Source: Thermaceae bacterium (lineage in GTDB: Bacteria > Deinococcota > Deinococci > Deinococcales > Marinithermaceae). Taken from it: DNA of 12,801 nt. The notes beneath the pieces were generated by a model. The model ran no database searches, was not told where the DNA came from, and was given only the letters and a program-made list of their open reading frames with translations. Shown here one piece after another: positions 12,110 through 12,801 of this stretch. The translations under genes and the position numbers were made by a program. Positions within the stretch are counted from its first letter, which is position 1. Each line of letters starts with the position of its first letter. The stretch spans positions 1-12,801 of the forward strand of contig JALVVO010000104.1 of the NCBI GenBank assembly GCA_027023345.1, read 5' to 3'.

Positions 12110-12801
12110 CGAGGAAGAGCCCCCCGGCGATCAGGAGCCAGAGCAGGGCGGGCAAAAAGACCTTCCGAAAGCTCCAGCGGAAGGCCACGGCGAAGGCCAC
12201 CGAGCTGGCGAAGAGGATCGCGGCGGCGTTCACCAAGAGGAGCAGAGCCGAGCCCAGCGCCGCCGGGGCCTGGTTCCAGACGAGAAGCATCCCCGCGTTC
12301 ACCGCCGGGGGCAGGAGGGCGATCGCCACCATCACCCCCACGAGCGCCTCGGCCAGGCTGGCCACGTAGGCGAGAGCCGCCATCGTCCCCGCCGAGAGGG
12401 CGAGGGCGAGGTCCGCCAGGTTCGGGGCCGAGCGAAGGCGCATCGCGGCGCTGGGCTCGCCCGGGATGAGGGCGGCGAGGCCCGCCCCCACCGTGAAGGC
12501 CAGCGCGAAGCCGGCGAGGACCGCCCAGGCGGCCTGGCGGAAGAGCCGGCGGTGCCGCTCGAGCCCGGCCAGGGCAAGCGCCACCAGGGGTGCCATCAGC
12601 GGCGCCGTGATCATGCTGGCGACGAGCAGCACGGGGTCGTCGCGGAAAAGCCCGAAGAAGGCGACGAGCGCGCTCAGGGCGGTGAGCAGGAGAAAGACCG
12701 GCCCCACGCGGGCGGCCCGGACCAGCCGGGGCTCGAGCTCCTCGAGCGGCGTCCGCTCCGAGGCGGGCTCGAGCGCGGGGTAGACCCACTCGGCCTCCCC
12801 G
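12096..12801 (-). CDS. DUF389-family membrane protein, 5' end outside the window
   Basis: This is a polytopic cytoplasmic-membrane protein of unknown function. About six hydrophobic helices are visible in the 234 residues present. The family-type segment VLLVASMITAPLMAPLVALALAG (compare GMIISPLMGPI of DUF389 proteins) is followed by a polar break with RHRRLFRQ. Then come an alanine-rich pair of helices (LSAGTMAALAYVASLAEALVG) and VMVAIALLPPAVNAG, the second hallmark. The frame is open to the right edge through EAEWVYPALEP and a Glu/Arg-rich stretch, so the soluble N-terminal part seen in many relatives probably continues outside. An internal GTG at 12707 is a less likely start. No transport substrate can be assigned. 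It overlaps pxpA tail-to-tail by 14 bp. Confidence 0.72.
   Translation of the reverse strand, partial: GEAEWVYPALEPASERTPLEELEPRLVRAARVGPVFLLLTALSALVAFFGLFRDDPVLLVASMITAPLMAPLVALALAGLERHRRLFRQAAWAVLAGFALAFTVGAGLAALIPGEPSAAMRLRSAPNLADLALALSAGTMAALAYVASLAEALVGVMVAIALLPPAVNAGMLLVWNQAPAALGSALLLLVNAAAILFASSVAFAVAFRWSFRKVFLPALLWLLIAGGLFLARRL

Overview
The window is very GC-rich, gene-dense chromosomal DNA from what looks like a thermophilic member of the Deinococcota, most likely order Thermales. This placement is inferred, not proven. It rests on the base composition, the Thermus-like pairing of a molybdenum sulfite oxidase with a cytochrome c, and the many start codons lying 6-7 nt behind a TANNNT box, an arrangement described for leaderless genes in Deinococcus. 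There are no tRNA or rRNA genes, CRISPR arrays or insertion sequences.

Left part (1-5164). A hemD fragment (minus strand, cut by the window edge) is divergent from hemW, so two heme-pathway genes share a 53-bp region with back-to-back promoters. hemW runs tail-to-tail into a minus-strand operon whose transcription order is SAM methyltransferase, degenerate PurK-like ATP-grasp protein, then a small-conductance mechanosensitive channel (mscS). The mscS gene is split by a +1 frameshift in a run of seven G. Upstream of this operon, also on the minus strand, is a DegP/HtrA-type secreted serine protease with its own terminator.

Middle part (5241-8316). Butyrate kinase and phosphate butyryltransferase form an overlapping buk-ptb operon for acyl-CoA/acyl-phosphate interconversion. 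Behind it is a two-gene toxin-antitoxin cassette of the Xre/ParS-RES type. It has its own consensus-like promoter, a repeated TTGACACCC motif and an inverted repeat around the -10 box.

Right part (8325-12801). purU (formyltetrahydrofolate deformylase, minus strand) is divergent from a Tat-exported sulfite oxidase, followed by a diheme cytochrome c that is its probable electron acceptor. A strong hairpin lies between these two genes. Next is pxpA (5-oxoprolinase subunit A), without its usual partner genes alongside. It overlaps tail-to-tail with a DUF389-type membrane protein gene that continues past the right edge.

The most interesting signals are the broken but otherwise conserved mscS reading frame at a G7 tract, the consistent split between six leaderless starts and several Shine-Dalgarno starts, the degenerate PurK paralogue in a methyltransferase-channel operon, the RES toxin-antitoxin module, and a perfect 17-bp inverted repeat at the left edge inside hemD. 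I found no clearly new multi-gene system.
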